Below are positions 57,635-64,000 of a stretch of 64,000 nucleotides of DNA, piece after piece; within the stretch, counting starts at the first letter, position 1; every line of letters begins with the position of its first letter. This stretch comes from Sorangium cellulosum So0157-2 (GTDB taxonomy: Bacteria; Myxococcota_A; Polyangia; Polyangiales; Polyangiaceae): positions 5,939,501-6,003,500 of the forward strand of contig NC_021658.1 of NCBI RefSeq assembly GCF_000418325.1. The letters are read 5' to 3'. A program made the translations under genes and the position numbers. The notes beneath the pieces are model-generated. The model had not been told where the DNA came from, made no database searches, and saw only the letters and a list, made by a program, of their open reading frames with translations.

Positions 57635-59240
57635 CGCAGCAGAAGGGCCTGCCGCGCCCAATGATGAAGCGGCGCGCGTGGAGGCCGGCAGCTTCGAGCG
57701 CGTCCTGGGACCGCAGCGGGGGGCTGCCTACCGGCGTTTCCTCGAGTGGTCAGTCGGAGGAGGCTTCATGCTCGCCGTCGTGGAGATGAGGCGGCCTGCG
57801 CAGCGCGAAGCGCTCGTCGCAGCAACGGACGCGGCCGTGCCGAGCTTGTGCATCGCGAGGCTCGCTTCCGTTGGCGCTCGACCGGTTCGCACTCTCCTCG
57901 ACGAGGTGTGTCCGTCTCCGGCGGAGGTCTCGGTGCTCATGCTCACGCATCTCGAGGAGTCGGAGAATGCCGCCAGTGTTTGCTCCGAGCTCAATGTCCA
58001 TCGGGACGAGTTCGCGCGGACGTTCGCTCTTCCATGGGTGCTCGTGGTTCATCCCGCTGCGGCGCTGGCACTGCAGCGGGATGCGCCCGACTTCTGCGAT
58101 TTCGCCGGGCTCTGGCTCCCTGAGGAGTCGGGACAGGATGCGGAGCCACTGCTGGAGCAAGCGATCCGCTCACCTGCGGCGTCTCCTGGATCAACGATCC
58201 GTCTCAGCCCCAATGATACGACCACGCCGAAGGATCTCCTGTCTCTCGCGCATGAGGCCGCTGCCCTGGGCCATGTCGATAAGGCGGAGGATCTGCTCGC
58301 GCAGTACGACATGAAGCATCCAGACGCCAGAACCCACGATATCCGACGTATTCACATGGATGGGCTACTGCTACGGATACGTGGTCGGCTCGACGAGGCG
58401 CTCACGCGTCTCGACGCAGCGATGGATATTTGTAAAAAGACAGACCATCCACGCATGAAGGGAGTGCTCCTCAGCGAAATTGCACATATCCGCGCGACAC
58501 AAGGCGATTACCTCGAGGCACGTCGCCTCGAACTAGAGGCGCTAGAGATCTTGGAGCGGGAAGGAGACCTAAGGGATGTGGCTGCATCCCTGCACCAGCT
58601 GTCGGCCATCGAGTTGCACTTGGGCAAGAACGAACAAGCGCGAAGTCTAGCACATAGATCGCTAAACCTCAGCGAGGAGCTCGGAGATCCGCTAGGACGA
58701 TCTATCTCGCTATATCATCTGTCGTTCCTTGAGGCTCGCGCGGGCAATCACGCCGAAGCGCGAGAGCTGGTCCGCGCGTCGCTCACGATCAGTGACGAGA
58801 TCGGGGACCGAAATGGTCGATTCGCATCCCTGCGGCAGCTCGCGACGCTCGCGGTTCACGAGAGCAACTATTCGGACGCGAGAGAGCTGTTGCGCGAAGC
58901 CCTGGAGCTCGCGGAGGAGATGGGGAGCCCCATATATCGCCTGATGGCGCTTCAAGGTCTCGCCGCCATCGCCTGCTTCGAGAATCATTATGAAAACGCC
59001 CGAAAGCTGTGGCGCGAATCTCTAGAGCTCAGCGAGGCGCTTGGGGCCAAAGATAGCTTTTCGGCATCGCTTGTTGCGCTTGGCATGCTAGAAGCCAGCC
59101 AAGGACAAATGGAACGTGGTTTGGCGCTCGTACGACAGGGAGTTGAAGTTCTCGAGAAGTTGGACGCGGCGACTCTCCCTGAAGCGAAGGAGCTCCTGCG
59201 CAGGCTGGAGAGCCTCTCGGCCGCGGACGCGTCACCGTAG
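57609..59240 (+). CDS. TPR protein with N-terminal alpha/beta domain, partner of the AAA ATPase
   Basis: 543 residues from ATG 57609, inside the end of the ATPase gene. Residues 28-175 form an alpha/beta domain without a P-loop: LEWSVGGGFMLAVVEMRRPA, SVLMLTHLEESENA, RDEFARTFALPWVLVVHPAA and RDAPDFCDFAGLW. This 'LE...LN.hRd......P.vl......APDF..f..' pattern recurs in TPR/STAND proteins. From about 210 to the end are ten or so TPR units (LRIRGRLDEALTRLDAAMDI, LLSEIAHIRATQGDYLEARR, LSFLEARAGNHAEARELVRA). The second half of the gene (58300-59230) is visibly lower in GC than its neighbours and uses codons such as ATA and TTG more often. Likely a sensor or scaffold for the ATPase. Confidence 0.82.
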   Translation: MRATTSSASAAEGPAAPNDEAARVEAGSFERVLGPQRGAAYRRFLEWSVGGGFMLAVVEMRRPAQREALVAATDAAVPSLCIARLASVGARPVRTLLDEVCPSPAEVSVLMLTHLEESENAASVCSELNVHRDEFARTFALPWVLVVHPAAALALQRDAPDFCDFAGLWLPEESGQDAEPLLEQAIRSPAASPGSTIRLSPNDTTTPKDLLSLAHEAAALGHVDKAEDLLAQYDMKHPDARTHDIRRIHMDGLLLRIRGRLDEALTRLDAAMDICKKTDHPRMKGVLLSEIAHIRATQGDYLEARRLELEALEILEREGDLRDVAASLHQLSAIELHLGKNEQARSLAHRSLNLSEELGDPLGRSISLYHLSFLEARAGNHAEARELVRASLTISDEIGDRNGRFASLRQLATLAVHESNYSDARELLREALELAEEMGSPIYRLMALQGLAAIACFENHYENARKLWRESLELSEALGAKDSFSASLVALGMLEASQGQMERGLALVRQGVEVLEKLDAATLPEAKELLRRLESLSAADASP

Positions 59241-59260
59241 ACCGCGCGGCACAACCTCGC

Positions 59261-60385
59261 TCACCCCGATCTCCGCGCCCCCGCCACGCTCGGCCGCAGC
59301 AGCGACGGCGGCGGCGGCGCCTCCTCCTCGCTCGCCGGCGCCGCCTCGGGCTCGTGCTCCTCCGGCGCCGGCTCCATGACGCGCGCGATCCACGAGAGCC
59401 CCTCCACGTTCTCCAGCGTGATCTTCGCCACCATCATGATCGGCACCGACAGCAGCGCCCCCGACGGCCCCCAGAGCCAGCCCCAGAAGAGCATCCCGAG
59501 CAGCACGGCGAGCGGGGACAGCCCCAGCGTCCGCCCGAGCACCCGCGGCTCCAGCACATTGCCCACCAGCAGGTTGATGAGCAGATACCCGATCGCCACG
59601 ATCGCCGCGGTCCCGGGCCCCTGGCTCGCCAGCGCGGCGAGCACGGCCGGGATCGTCGCCACCGCCGCGCCGATGTTCGGGATGAAGTGCAGGACGAACA
59701 GGCTCGACGCCAGGAGGAGCGCCAGGTCCACGTCCAGGAAGACCAGCATCACGTAGGCGAGCACCGCGACGAGCAGGCTCGTCAGCGTCTTCACGAGCAG
59801 GTACTTCTTCACCTCGCGCACGATACGGTCGACGTGCTCGAGCCCGCGGCCGGGGTCCGCGATGACCGCCCGGAGCTTCGCGCCGGCGCCCGCGAACTCG
59901 CAGAGCGCGAAGAAGACGACGAGGAGCACCACCCCCAGGTTCGACGCCGCGCTGGCGACCGTCACCGCGGCCCCGCCGAGCAGCGGCACCAGGGACGCCG
60001 TGTGCAGCGTCTTGGACAGGAACTCCGGGTTCACCGGCAGCCCGCGCTCCGTGAGCGTCGCGGCGATCGCCACCGTGATCTCCGAGGCGCGCGCCAGGTA
60101 GGCCGGCACCTTCTCCTCCAGCTCCACCCCGGCGATGGTGACCACCGCCCCCACGAAGGCCAGGATCGCGAGGTCGACCACGAGCGCGGCCAGCGCCCCG
60201 ACGGCCGGGGGGAGCCCCCGCCGCGTCACCCAGCTCGCGATCGGCGAGGAGATGGCCGCGAGCGCGATCCCGAACAGCACCGGCACGAGGAACGGCTCGG
60301 CATAGCGTAACCCCACGATGACAACGACCGCCGCCGCCGCGACCATGATCATCTGAGCTCGACGAGACATCGTGAAGATCCCCAT
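59261..60385 (-). CDS. AI-2E family transporter (PerM/YdiK-like membrane protein)
   Basis: 374 residues from ATG 60385, with GAGG six bases upstream. There are seven or eight hydrophobic helices (MIMVAAAAVVVIVGLRYAEP, AVGALAALVVDLAILAFVGA, LGVVLLVVFFALCEFAG, IVAIGYLLINLLVGNVLEP, LAVLLGMLFWGWLWGPSGAL). The family hallmark is LFVLHFIPNIGAAVATIPAV. A cytoplasmic loop (VDRIVREVKKYLLVKTLTSL) and a Pro/Glu-rich tail are also present. Members export small molecules such as autoinducer-2 or act in ion transport; the substrate is unknown here. It converges with the TPR gene. Confidence 0.9.
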   Translation of the reverse strand: MGIFTMSRRAQMIMVAAAAVVVIVGLRYAEPFLVPVLFGIALAAISSPIASWVTRRGLPPAVGALAALVVDLAILAFVGAVVTIAGVELEEKVPAYLARASEITVAIAATLTERGLPVNPEFLSKTLHTASLVPLLGGAAVTVASAASNLGVVLLVVFFALCEFAGAGAKLRAVIADPGRGLEHVDRIVREVKKYLLVKTLTSLLVAVLAYVMLVFLDVDLALLLASSLFVLHFIPNIGAAVATIPAVLAALASQGPGTAAIVAIGYLLINLLVGNVLEPRVLGRTLGLSPLAVLLGMLFWGWLWGPSGALLSVPIMMVAKITLENVEGLSWIARVMEPAPEEHEPEAAPASEEEAPPPPSLLRPSVAGARRSG

Positions 60386-60808
60386 GCCTGACCTCGCTGC
60401 TGACGGGTTCCCGCGTCACGTCCATCTCAGAAGGTGAGCACGGTGCAATTCCATGAAAAGCAAGGGATGCGCCACGCTCCGTCCCGCTGGTTCCCCCGGC
60501 GCGCGGGCGCTCGCGGACTCGCCGCGTCCGCTGGATCGCGCGCTCGCCGCGCGGCGCGGCGCGGTGCGGCGCGGCATTCGTTTCTCGCGTGGGATCGTGG
60601 AGGTGGGGCCAGCCTGCACGCGGCGGAGCGATCGGCTGCGCGCGCCGATTCGATGCTGGGGGAGGGGGACAGACTCAGGAGCGCCGCAAAGGGCAGTGAG
60701 GCGCGATGTCGCATGCGGCGCCGCGCCACGTCGGCCGCGCATCGACGCGTCGGAGCGCTGCGCCAGCGCGAGCCGGCGCAGAGCGCTCCGCGCCCCGGTG
60801 GAGATCGC
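60386..60808. other. Intergenic region, nothing recognised
   Basis: Frames through these bases look non-coding (Arg/Ala-rich in all phases). It lies between the start of the AI-2E-family gene and the end of the PNPOx-like gene, both on the minus strand, and should hold the former's promoter near 60400-60440. Confidence 0.5.
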
Positions 60809-61339
60809 TTACCGCGCGGCCACCCGGCCGTCGCTCGTCGGCCCGCCGTTCAGCGGCACCGCGGCGTGCTGGCTGGCGTCGGTCTTCGGGGTCGTCCCGG
60901 TGACGTAGGCCTTGACCGCCTCGACAAGGAACCGGAGCCCGGCTGTGCCCTGGTTGTCCCAGTACTCGCCCTCCCGCGGGGTCACGTGGATGAGCGCGAG
61001 GTGGGGGTCGTCCTTGCCCTTCGGGAAGTAGACCCTGGCCTCTTCCGACCACAGCTCCTCGATCTTCGCCCGGCTCCTCACGATCGACGCGCGACCCGAG
61101 AGCGACAGGAAGCGGCGCTCCTCCTGGAGCGTCACGTTCACCTCCGGATTCGACTCGATCTCGTCGATCTTGCCCGAGTCGATGCTCGTCATGAACCAGA
61201 TGTCCCCGGTGCCGTCGTCGACCTTCACCAGCGCCATGGGACGCGCCCGCAGCGAGCCGTGGTTGGCTTGCGTGACGAGCATGGCATTCCGGAACTTCTT
61301 GAGGATCTCCAGCAGCTTCTCTCGCGACCCAGTTTCCAT
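60809..61339 (-). CDS. Pyridoxamine 5'-phosphate oxidase-like (general stress protein 26 type) protein
   Basis: 176 residues from ATG 61339, preceded by GGAGG. The split-barrel flavin-binding fold is clear: LLEILKKFRNAMLVTQANHG, SLRARPMALVKVDDGTGDIW, FMTSIDSGKIDEIESNPEVN, VTLQEERRFLSLSGRASIVR and LWSEEARVYFPKGKDDPHLA. It ends with EYWDNQGTAGLRFLVEAVKA and a TGTTPKTD tail typical of the general-stress-protein 26 group. Such proteins bind FMN, FAD or F420 and act in redox protection; the cofactor is not visible from sequence. Soluble, cytoplasmic, monocistronic. Confidence 0.9.
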   Translation of the reverse strand: METGSREKLLEILKKFRNAMLVTQANHGSLRARPMALVKVDDGTGDIWFMTSIDSGKIDEIESNPEVNVTLQEERRFLSLSGRASIVRSRAKIEELWSEEARVYFPKGKDDPHLALIHVTPREGEYWDNQGTAGLRFLVEAVKAYVTGTTPKTDASQHAAVPLNGGPTSDGRVAAR

Positions 61340-61542
61340 GGTCTCCTCCGTTGAGTCCCGCCGGTAGTTGCGAGATCCGGACCATGGCCGCCTTACCCGC
61401 GAGATCGCGCGATGAACGGCCCTGTTGTGCCGCACCCAGCGTGCGCTAGAGGCATTCCGCCACAGCCGTCCGCGCGGTCCGCGCGAGCGCGAGCCGCCGC
61501 CCTGCGCAGCGTCAGGAGGGCTGTCGCGCGGCGCTGGCGAAG

Positions 61543-62547
61543 CTACCCAGCGCGCGTGAGCGCGAGCGCCGCGACGACGATCGCGATCAGCGCGAGCGCG
61601 CCGACGACAACGAGCACCACCTTGCCCCACGCGATCGGCGCCGTGCCCGTGACGCAGCTCGCGTCCTGGCCGTGCACGACGGCGCGGTAGCTGCGCCCCT
61701 CGTAGCGGTAGGCGAGCACGTACGAGGGCAGCGCCACCCGGCGCGTCTCGAGCGCGCGCAGGAGCACCGCCACGTGCACGTTGCGGAAGGCGGACCCGGG
61801 GATCACGCCCCGCTTCAGCGCCTCCTCCGCGGCCGCGGCGATCCGCTCGCTGACGATCTTGCGCGCCGCCGAGCGCTGGGCGTCGAACTGCTCCAGCACC
61901 GCGTCCCCTGGGCCGAGCTGCTGCTGGGTCCGCTGCGCGACCGGCACCACCTGGTCGAGCCGGAAGCGCGGCGCGAGCTCCCGGGCCTCGTCGAGCGACA
62001 GCCCGCGCGACGCGGACACGAGCAGGCTGCGGAACGGCAGCTGCGTCTGTCCGGCGTGCGGGGCCCAGGCGCTCCGCCGGGCGCCCGCGTTCGAGTCCGC
62101 CGTCCAGCTCACCACCGCGTCCGCGTTGACGAGCCAGCCCGCCCACCAGATCGGGCGCAGCCCCTCCACGGTCGCCGCCTGCGACAGGTCCGACGGCCGG
62201 AAGAAGCCGAGCGTCGACATCCACCGCCGCAGCGCCTGGTCGGCCTGCGCGGGAGGCACCCCGAACGGGAGCAGCCAGTCGGCCTGGTCGATCGGGTCGA
62301 CCGGCTGCTCCAGCCGCGTGACCGCGCCGCAGAAGCGGCACTTCGGGGCCTGCGCCTCGGCCGAGTACGCCACCGCGGCGCCGCACTCGGTGCACCGCAG
62401 CACCTGCACCGGCGGCGGGGCCGGGCCGCGGTCCTGCGGCGCGGCGAGGCCGCAGACGGCGCAGCGCAGATCGCCGGGCTCCAGCGGCCCCTGGCAGCGC
62501 GCGCAGCACCGCGCCGCGGCCGGCGAGACGTCCACGCTCATGCTCAT
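61543..62547 (-). CDS. Zinc-ribbon membrane protein, coupled to its upstream paralogue
   Basis: 334 residues from ATG 62547, which overlaps the upstream stop (ATGA). The N-terminus has two zinc-ribbon-like cysteine sets: CCARCQGPLEPGDLRCAVC and LRCTECGAAVAYSAEAQAPK followed by CRFC. A domain with WLLPFGVPPAQADQALRRWM, IWWAGWLVNADAVVSWTADS and LPFRSLLVSASRGLSLDEA follows. A single C-terminal transmembrane helix ends it (VVLVVVGALALIAIVVAALA). The similar neighbour (62544-63605) shares the zinc ribbon, the central domain and the final helix. The pair is probably a complex at the inner membrane; function unknown. Confidence 0.78.
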   Translation of the reverse strand: MSMSVDVSPAAARCCARCQGPLEPGDLRCAVCGLAAPQDRGPAPPPVQVLRCTECGAAVAYSAEAQAPKCRFCGAVTRLEQPVDPIDQADWLLPFGVPPAQADQALRRWMSTLGFFRPSDLSQAATVEGLRPIWWAGWLVNADAVVSWTADSNAGARRSAWAPHAGQTQLPFRSLLVSASRGLSLDEARELAPRFRLDQVVPVAQRTQQQLGPGDAVLEQFDAQRSAARKIVSERIAAAAEEALKRGVIPGSAFRNVHVAVLLRALETRRVALPSYVLAYRYEGRSYRAVVHGQDASCVTGTAPIAWGKVVLVVVGALALIAIVVAALALTRAG

Positions 62548-63605
62548 CGCGCCCCTCCGGTCGGGGTGGGCCTGCTCCCGCCGGGGCGGGCGCGCTCGGC
62601 CGGCGCGGGCGCGGCGGCGGGGGCCGGCGGCCGCGCGACGCCGCGCCGCTCGGCCGGGTCGCGGTCGCGGGCCGCGGCCAGGACGAACGGCGCCGCGAGG
62701 AGCAGGATCGCGAGCAGCACGGCGAGGGCGATCTTCACCCAGGAGAGGGGCGCCTTGCCGTGGATGGCGCCGGTCTGGCCGTTGATGAGGACCCGGAACG
62801 GCGGCTTGCGCGGGTCGTGCCGGATCGCGAGCACCCAGAGGGGCACATAGATGAGCTCGAGCGTCTCCTGGTCGAGGCGCGTCTCGTGGGTGAGGCCGTG
62901 GTGGCTGTCCCCGGGCATGAAGCCCTGGAGGTCGCGGCCGATCTTCTCGAGCGCCTCCCGCCGCGCGAGGGCGTAGCACTCCGCCTGCGTCAGGGTCGGC
63001 TCCTCGGCGACCCAGCCGCTCAGCACCGCGGGCGTGTAGCGCCGCATCGTGCGGAGGTCGAACGGCTCGAGCGCCTCGAGCTCGGCGTTCTGGACGGCGC
63101 GGGACGCCACGACGAGCACATCCATGACGTAGGTGGCGCGCTGGCCTTCGAGGTGCCGGTGCTCGGTCCTTGTGACGACGCGCGTGCGGGTGACGGTGTT
63201 CCCCTTGTCGTCGGTCGTCGTGTACGTCTCGGTCTCCTGGTAGTTCTCGCCGATCTGCGCCGCGTAGCGCGTCTGCGCCATCGCCGAGTACAGGTAAGCG
63301 GGCGTGTAGACGCCGCGGATCGCGTCGATCGTGCCCCTCTTGACGCTCGACTGCACGAAGAGGCTCCGCTTCCCGAGCCACGCCGCGACGGCGCCCTGCG
63401 CGCTCTCCCTGGCCATGGCGAACCCGAGCACGAAGTGCGGCGACGGCCGGTCGTTCGAGGGCGGCCGCTCCACCACCGACGGCGACGCGCAGTAGGGGCA
63501 CGCCGCGGTCCGCTGGTCCGCTTCGACGCGCAGCGAGGCGCCGCAGGTCTCACATTCGAGTTGCACCGGCGCCCGAGAGAACCGCACCGAGGGGCGGGGC
63601 GTCAA
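62544..63605 (-). CDS. Zinc-ribbon membrane protein, first of a coupled pair
   Basis: Up to 353 residues; the frame opens at TTG 63605, with GTG at 63587 as an alternative, and no clear ribosome site for either. The zinc ribbon is CETCGASLRVEADQRTAACP followed by YCASPSV. A conserved domain reads HFVLGFAMARESAQGAVAAW, GVYTPAYLYSAMAQTRYAAQ, VMDVLVVASRAVQNAELEAL and LELIYVPLWVLAIRHD. A transmembrane helix (VKIALAVLLAILLLAAPFVL) and a Pro-rich tail end the protein. It is the upstream member of an operon with 61543-62547. Homologues are often mis-annotated as helicases because of the zinc ribbon; no helicase motif is present. Confidence 0.78.
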   Translation of the reverse strand: MTPRPSVRFSRAPVQLECETCGASLRVEADQRTAACPYCASPSVVERPPSNDRPSPHFVLGFAMARESAQGAVAAWLGKRSLFVQSSVKRGTIDAIRGVYTPAYLYSAMAQTRYAAQIGENYQETETYTTTDDKGNTVTRTRVVTRTEHRHLEGQRATYVMDVLVVASRAVQNAELEALEPFDLRTMRRYTPAVLSGWVAEEPTLTQAECYALARREALEKIGRDLQGFMPGDSHHGLTHETRLDQETLELIYVPLWVLAIRHDPRKPPFRVLINGQTGAIHGKAPLSWVKIALAVLLAILLLAAPFVLAAARDRDPAERRGVARPPAPAAAPAPAERARPGGSRPTPTGGAR

Positions 63606-63645
63606 CAGGGAAGGGGCGGGGCGGCGCCGCCAGGGCCGCGCGCCG

Positions 63646-64000
63646 TCAGCAGGGGACGGGCGGCGGCCGGCTCCCGAGGTCGGCGGGAGACACGGAGTCG
63701 CCGGGGTCCTGCGGCGGTGTTTGCCGGAGCAGCGGTGAGAGCGAGCGCATCGCCCATTGCCGGACCGGGGCGTCCGCCCACGGCTGCCACCGCGGGCTGG
63801 CCGGCGCCGCGACCGCCGCGGCAGCGCGGGGCGCGCGCGCCCCGGCGCGCAGGCGCGGCGCAGGCCGAGGCTCGTCGAGGAAGCGCAGCAGCTCGGGGGC
63901 GAGATCGGCCACCGCTTCCCGGTGCGGGTAGTGCCCCGCCTTCGCGAAGCGGCGCACCGCCACCCCCTCCAGGTAGCGGTCGATGTCCGCCGCGTGGCGC
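63646..64000 (-). CDS. Alpha/beta hydrolase, C-terminal part (continues beyond the window)
   Basis: The minus-strand frame is open to the window edge and ends at 63646. The last part of the fold is visible: DIDRYLEGVAVRRFAKAGHYPHREA, where the His of AGHYPHRE is the typical catalytic histidine of alpha/beta hydrolases, then VADLAPELLRFLDEP, the final helix. A 70-residue Ala/Arg/Pro-rich tail follows and is not part of the fold. The nucleophile and acid lie outside the window, so the substrate cannot be guessed. The next gene on this strand is the zinc-ribbon pair. Confidence 0.7.
   Translation of the reverse strand, partial: RHAADIDRYLEGVAVRRFAKAGHYPHREAVADLAPELLRFLDEPRPAPRLRAGARAPRAAAAVAAPASPRWQPWADAPVRQWAMRSLSPLLRQTPPQDPGDSVSPADLGSRPPPVPC

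Noticed and set aside
62544..63605. Annotation as a PriA-type helicase
   Set aside because: Only the zinc-ribbon cysteines fit. There are no Walker or helicase motifs, and a membrane helix is present.

Overview
The window looks like chromosome of a very high-GC myxobacterium, most likely of the order Polyangiales (Sorangium/Polyangium type). This is inferred from gene content, not from a marker gene: three eukaryotic-like Ser/Thr kinases (one fused to AAA and TPR domains, one with two kinase domains), many Gly/Ser-linker lipoproteins, secreted polysaccharide hydrolases, DUF2169-type proteins, and many hypothetical proteins with Pro/Ala-rich tails. No rRNA, tRNA, CRISPR array or complete insertion sequence was seen.

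Layout. 1-3320: end of a peptide/oligopeptide ABC transporter operon (oppBCDF type). 3446-6498: a receiver-like protein with a repetitive tail and a damaged lipoprotein locus with a 324-bp direct duplication. 6668-9805: BolA, a metallophosphoesterase, an Rpn/PD-(D/E)XK nuclease-like gene broken by an in-frame amber codon, and a CBS-pair protein. 10541-15410: a pentapeptide-like repeat lipoprotein coupled to a 1346-residue kinase-AAA-TPR regulator. 15804-17845: a secreted lipase and its membrane foldase. 17938-25108: mostly secreted or metabolic genes, including a collapsed DUF1592/DUF1552 relic, an S37-family peptidase carrying a 20-unit 39-bp minisatellite, a nucleotidyltransferase and a GMC oxidoreductase. 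25721-28465: a transmembrane Ser/Thr kinase and a hypothetical gene. 29183-35652: DUF2169-associated genes with frameshifts, a plant-type tyrosinase/polyphenol oxidase and a phosphatidylserine-decarboxylase-like protein. 35730-39310: assimilatory nitrate reductase with its FAD/Fe-S partner. 39520-43552: an inverted pair of T5SS/PEP-CTERM-type repeat proteins, one of which has lost its 5' third. 43572-48574: a TPR/outer-membrane-like protein, a small Val/Glu/Asp-repeat protein, and an ECF sigma factor overlapping a double-kinase gene. 48722-53669: GH44 and GH10 glycosidase lipoproteins around a lipoprotein pair, then a small Cys-rich secreted protein. 54411-60385: Nei-type DNA glycosylase, a P460-like cytochrome lipoprotein, an AAA ATPase overlapping a TPR protein, and an AI-2E-family permease. 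60809-64000: a PNPOx-like protein, two coupled zinc-ribbon membrane proteins and the end of an alpha/beta hydrolase.

Functional logic. The genes fit a predatory or saprophytic soil bacterium: import of peptides, secreted lipase, peptidase, endoglucanase/xyloglucanase and xylanase, nitrate assimilation, and signalling by kinases wired to transcription (ECF sigma plus kinase). The best candidates for something undescribed are the AAA ATPase/TPR pair at 56306-59240 and the ECF-sigma/double-kinase pair at 45363-48574. The window is also rich in DNA-level change: minisatellites, an inverted gene duplication with a converted core, deletion relics, and several single-base frameshifts in GC runs. The frameshifts could be real decay or residual sequencing error.
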